This document shows, in pieces, positions 59,501-64,000 of a stretch of 64,000 nt of DNA (its first letter is position 1; every line of letters begins with the position of its first letter). The notes under the pieces are model-generated. The model saw nothing but the letters and a program-made list of their open reading frames with translations. It was not told the origin of the DNA and searched no databases. Source of the stretch: Lates calcarifer (Eukaryota; Chordata; Actinopteri; Centropomidae); the NCBI RefSeq assembly GCF_001640805.2, contig NC_066842.1:23000075-23064074 (forward strand), read 5' to 3'. A program made the translations under genes and the position numbers.

Positions 59501-62147
59501 ACTTTAAAGATTTCACTGCTTTAAAGTTTTAAATACATTCCTCTGACCTTCAATATGCAAGCTACATTTTCAGTTTCAGCATCAGTGTTTTTGTTACCAC
59601 CAAACTTCTAGAAATGGAATTAACTGTTTTTTTCTGTGTTAATTAATTCAATGTAAAATAACAATAAAACAGAATTTCAAGCTTCAGAAATGGCTAACAA
59701 AGTTCAGCACACCATAAAGGCTTACTGACTGATGAAGAGGATCAGAAACCCCAGAAAAACTCCACTAACAATGTAAGGCATCTTTCCTTCATTCTCAAAC
59801 TTCAGAAATATAACATGGCATCTTGCTTTGCACAGAAATAAAATAAAACTGTATCAGTGACCAACCTAATAAAAGTTCCCCAAAATTTATGCTTCATTTT
59901 GTTTCTATCTGACACAAGTGTCTGCTGTGTGTTTATTGAAATTAGTTCATTAACCATAAGCACCCAAGCAGTGACCCATGTGTTCAGTGCAATAAATGTG
60001 ATATTACAGCCTCACATTCCGCTTATGAAGGATGTACTGTGATATATTGTGGTGGAGGGCAGACGTCTGTGTGTTTGGGTTCGCAAATTACAGCAGAGTT
60101 AGACACATTCATATTAGCCCTGCTTCCCTGGGGTCTCCTATGAGTCTGGCACACACAGAAACACACACATACACATACTCAAAGAGTATAAACAGATACA
60201 AAAAGTATAAGCACACACAGAGACACACCACAGCGCTGGCTAAAAATACTCTCCGGGATGAAGTCACACTCATAGAATCGAGCACACAAACACACACACA
60301 CACACACACATACACCAACATGAGGTCACCACACTCTAGGCTTCCCAACACAAACATGCCACGCTGAATTCCCACACCAGACTAAAATAGACCCTGTTCG
60401 CTCCCTCCAACACCTCCAAAACACAAACTGAAAATCCTGCAAGTAGTCTCACCTCTCTCACCTCCTCATTACCACCAACCAGGATCCAGACACACTACCT
60501 TGTCCTTTCTATTACCTCTTTTTTGTCGCCCGTCTCTCTCATAACCAACATCAGACATGAAATCTTTTATCTTGCCCTGTCCCTCCTTGGCACCTTCTCT
60601 CCCTGCATCTAAGAATAGAGATCTCCTGTTTTATATCTCTGCTGCCCTCTATAAAGACTGGTTTCACAGACTCTGCTGCTTCACACTTACGACACTAGAA
60701 GTTCAAACCTATCAGATGATTTCTGCTTTGTGTCATCGCCTATTGCCTTTTTTTTTTTTATTTAAAGAAACAATCAAAAATAAAATTGAAATCCAAGAAT
60801 CCAAGAAAGAGATCATTACTGACTATGAAAAAAACATAATGACTTACTGGAGCTGGAAGTGAGAGGACAGGTCGGGGCAACAGGAGCTGTGGGAGGGGAG
60901 GAGGGTAAGGGAGGGAAGGCGGAAGGGAGGGAGGAAGGACAATTGGGTGAGAGAGGCCTGGTGGAGGTGAAGAACAGCTGGGCGCTGTGGTGCTGAAGGA
61001 CATGGCAGGGCAGCCCTGTCAGGCACCTGGGTGTAGGCAAAGAGAGAAGACAGCAGGGAGTCAGTCACAGAGAGGCCACAAAAAGCCAACTGGAATGAAA
61101 AACTACAGGAAGAGATGCTTTGACTTTGGATGAAAAGTCTCCACACTACAACTAGCTGCATCATGGAGATGCACTGAAAAATTAACTCTATGTATTACCT
61201 ATCAACAACAGGCAAGGAAATTAGTTACCCCAACAATACTGTTTATGAGATAGAGATCCATTCATTGAATTATTCCAAAAACCAACTTTGCAAATAATTC
61301 ATGTGAAAGGAAATACATTAGAGTACACTAGAGGGTGTGTCATATTACAACAAATAAAATGTTCATCAAAAACCCATACTTTCCTCATCTGTTACACATC
61401 ACCATGAGAGAGAAACAACACTTTTCAACACAAAAAAAGAAACAGGTAGGGTTATGGGACTGACCTGGGGTCCAGCTCCATGGCCTGAGGGAGGAACTTC
61501 TCCACTCCTTCGTCAGGAAATGCTTGAGACAGCTTAGAGAGAAAAGTTCCATTCCACAAGTAAGACATATACATACATACATATATAAATTAAGCACATT
61601 GAGTTGTTACATTTCTATGCTGATGATACTGTGCTATACATTCCCATAAAACCTGACTGTTCAAACAGTTTTGACAGGTTATGTAAACAAACAGAATAAA
61701 CAAACAGGTGCTTTTACTATTCTCTGAACCTGAGTGTAGCCTGAAATTATTTCTATGAGGAAAAGTGTGATTCTTTGGTCCTGACCTGGGACAGAAGCTC
61801 CGTCACCTCCTGGTGAGTTCGGACGACGGACAACACAAAACCATCTGACCAGCTCACCTGGGAAGCAGGGGATTGTGGAGAGGATGAAGACAGATGAGAA
61901 GGAGCAGAAGTATGAGGTGATGGAGGAGAGGCACAAGGAAAATAGGTTGAAATAGGAAAGGGTAAAAACATTCAGGAGATGAACAGAAAATCTGGAAAAG
62001 TCATCAGGGTCAATATACATGCGTCCAAGCATGTGCATGTACATGTATATGTGTGTACTGTGTACAATGTACTGACCTCAAACACATATTCACTGGTGTC
62101 TTCAGGCTTGTGTGTCACTCCTCTCAGCAGCACCCTCTCAATCACCA
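51892..62147 (-). CDS. zcchc14: ZCCHC14, SAM and CCHC zinc-knuckle RNA-binding protein (partial; N-terminus beyond window)
   Basis: Minus-strand exons: 62077-62147, 61786-61857, 61465-61532, 60848-61026, 58582-58618, 57947-58496, 57672-57760, 56046-56140 (or -56143), 55186-55338, 53025-54233 and 51892-51947, all in phase, about 859 codons. The first exons encode a PX-like region (FEVSWSDGF through LPCHVLQHH). A Ser/Gln/Pro/His-rich linker follows, then a SAM domain (ILDWLRKLRLHKYYPVFKQL continuing FLALTEEDLNKYDLTQGAKK), SARPTAQVLPVQ-like sequence, a Ser tract, a CVCSSCGCRGNCG cluster, and a CCHC knuckle CYNCGANGHRAEDC (53056-53097). The last exon gives TFRLKYTPHSDNKDSGD. Human ZCCHC14 partners TENT4A/B; its SAM domain binds CNGGN loops and promotes mixed tailing that slows deadenylation. 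Upstream coding exons were not found to 64000. Confidence 0.95.
52581..52621. repeat. Poly-A plus (GA)n tract in zcchc14 intron
   Basis: About 24 A bases followed by eight or nine GA units, in the last zcchc14 intron. Confidence 0.9.
54705..54790. repeat. Foldback (MITE-like) element in zcchc14 intron
   Basis: Perfect 13-base inverted repeats, CTTAACCCATAAG (54705-54717) and CTTATGGGTTAAG (54778-54790), bound an 86-base unit. The unit contains a second, inner inverted pair (CTCC-TAAAA-GGAG, about 54752-54764). No coding sequence is present. The structure suggests a miniature inverted-repeat transposon. The family is unknown to me. Confidence 0.55.
55446..55485. repeat. (GT)n microsatellite in zcchc14 intron
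   Basis: About nineteen GT units. Confidence 0.93.
56452..56530. repeat. (CA)n/(CG)n compound microsatellite in zcchc14 intron
   Basis: Alternating purine-pyrimidine throughout: CA units with an internal GCATGCGCGCGCGC block at about 56473-56487. This composition favours Z-DNA. Confidence 0.93.
60290..60310. repeat. (CA)n microsatellite in zcchc14 intron
   Basis: About ten CA units, with looser CA-rich sequence from 60150. Confidence 0.88.
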
Positions 62148-64000
62148 CTGAAAGAAGAGCAGACTGTTTCACAGATGATTAACCACACTTCACAACTTTA
62201 CACAGTCCAGTAAAGCTTGGCAAACTGCACTAAAACATTTGAGCATATTAGACAGTTGCTTTAACACATCGGTCATTTAGGATTAGCTGAAATAGCCTGG
62301 AGGAATTTAAACTTGGCCTAATATCAAAAGTAATAAATCATGTGAGGAAGAAACCAAAAGCTACAGGTGAACAGACTTGACTTTGCATGAGGGTCAAAGG
62401 TCACAGCCCACTGAAATACAGTACCATAAAGTTTTACCTGCTCCATATTACAAATGAATGTGGCACACAATATGCAAGAAGTTGGTGTGATTACTCCATG
62501 TTGATTACAGCTCCAGGTGCTGAAATTTGTTTCCTGAATTATGTTGCAATATAGTCCCTAACTACATGTATTTTAACTGCTAGTTGACAGCACAGTTAAT
62601 GAATGGCTGTTGTCATTGTTGACTTAGCTAGCTTACTCCTTAGTACTCTGAAGAAGCACAGTAGCTTTTTGTTTAGTCCAGTTTAAGAAGTGCAAAGGTG
62701 CATTGTTTTACTTCACAGGGTACTTAATGGCCCTTCAAAAGCAATCTGGATAACTGAACAGCAGGTCAGTAGGTTAGGGATAGTACAAGATGGCTCTTAA
62801 TCAACAACAGTTTTTAATCTGTCATTTATTTTCATGCAAAAATGCTGAAAACTCAATTGTTCAAGCTTCTGAAGACCTGCTGCTTTTCTATGTTTTATAA
62901 CACAGTAAAATGATATATGTAAAGTGAACATCTTTTAAGGTCTTATAAATAAATAATTGCATCATCTTGAGCGCTGGTAAATTGTGTGCAAATTTGCCAT
63001 CCCTAGATCCATGTGTAGATCCACGCTGCTACAATTTATCCCCTAAATATTTCTCTTTGTATTAGGTCATGTGGGCCAAGTTGTAAATCAATAAACAGGG
63101 ACATATTTAATTCTAATATGATTTTTGCATCAATATAATGATGCACTTTGTCAGGTCTGGATTAACCAAAGACAGAGAAATCTAGTTAAACAATCCAATA
63201 GCAATTTCTCAATTAATTTTAATAACATATACTGTGATGTCATGATTCATATCACGAACTCAGTTTTTAAGTAAACTAAAATGTTTAATCATTTAGATCA
63301 CTTGTTAATTAAATAATATACTTGTTACCTCCAATAATTGCCTTTATTGCCCCTCATATTTTTGTTATCAGCTTGTCAGTCACTTTGCAACACTTTGCAT
63401 TGCACTAGCCTGTACAAAATGTGCTACACAAATAAAGTTGGATTGATTGATTGGCAATGATATGATATGAGTATATCTCAAAATATAACCCAAAAATACA
63501 TAGTGCATACTCTTAATATCCTCCTTCCACTTTCTTTCAGTAGCCTCAACTACTATTTACACCTTTGTATTTTGCTGCTAATTCATCACCACTTTTGCTG
63601 GACCTCTAGCTGCATATTCATATGCCAATGAGCCAAATTCAAATCTGTGAGATCTTAGTGTGAGAGCTGCTTGTCTTGTCTTGTCCATTCATCTATGGCA
63701 ATTTGAACCATTTGATACTCCTTGACTATTAATAACTTGGAGATCTCTGGCTCTGTACACTCATGGTCCACAACTATGAGTGACTAAATTGAATACAGTT
63801 GCTTCTGCACAACTCATTCATAATGCTGCTCTCCACCTGGGTCCAGCTTCCCCAAAAATCTGCTTACTGTCCAGTGCCACCTGTACACTACCCCTCCACC
63901 CCACCCATCTTTCTCTTTCCTTGATACCTTTGGTAAAATTCTCATTTCACATTGCTTGTAAGTTGACTTCTCCGTCTGCCTCAGGTGGAAAGGCAGGTTA
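62148..64000. other. zcchc14 intron sequence to the window edge
   Basis: I see no upstream zcchc14 exon and no other gene. Around 63385-63465 the phrase CTACACAAATAAAGTTGGATTGATTGATTGG resembles the 3' tail of a common fish retroposon. The rest is AT-rich and unremarkable. Confidence 0.5.

Overview
This is animal nuclear DNA from a ray-finned fish, most probably a percomorph teleost. The genes are split by GT-AG introns. The gaps are AT-rich and carry CA/TG, GATA and AT microsatellites. The repeats are fish-typical: Tc1-like, hAT-like and Harbinger-like DNA transposons, an L2-like LINE, a tRNA-derived SINE and a 'GCATGTTAGCATGCTGACATTAGC'-like dispersed repeat (here at 5684-5880). Nothing prokaryotic, viral or CRISPR-like was seen.

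Layout. 1-14.2 kb: largely gene-free, with microsatellites, a LINE 3' end at about 7.96-8.40 kb and one weak candidate terminal exon at 105-177. 14.2-22.5 kb: complete det1 (+), eight coding exons, 551 codons, with a hAT relic in intron 5. 22.5-30.4 kb: no gene; an X-box pair near 24.1 kb, then a dense transposon cluster (Harbinger-like, LINE, Tc1-like with a nested SINE). 30.5-33.5 kb: a ubiquitin-specific protease gene of USP37-like type (-), catalytic boxes present but reading frame interrupted. 34.2-38.9 kb: more transposon relics, including a second Harbinger-like copy sharing about 200 nearly identical bases with the first. 39.7-47.4 kb: complete map1lc3b (+), four coding exons, 126 codons. 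48.8-62.1 kb: 3' part of zcchc14 (-), eleven coding exons; its first exons lie beyond the right edge.

How the genes relate. map1lc3b and zcchc14 converge tail to tail, as their human orthologues do on 16q24.2, so this is an old vertebrate linkage. det1 lies on another chromosome in human (15q26), so the left half is a fish-side arrangement. LC3B is the ATG8-type autophagy conjugate, DET1 is the adaptor of the CUL4-DDB1-COP1 ubiquitin ligase, and ZCCHC14 is an RNA-binding partner of TENT4 poly(A) polymerases. They share no pathway. No clearly new multi-gene system was found. The items most worth attention are the frame-disrupted, lineage-restricted-looking USP gene, a CLEAR-type E-box cluster in map1lc3b intron 1, an X-box pair in a gene-free region, a foldback element in a zcchc14 intron, and the twin Harbinger-like copies.
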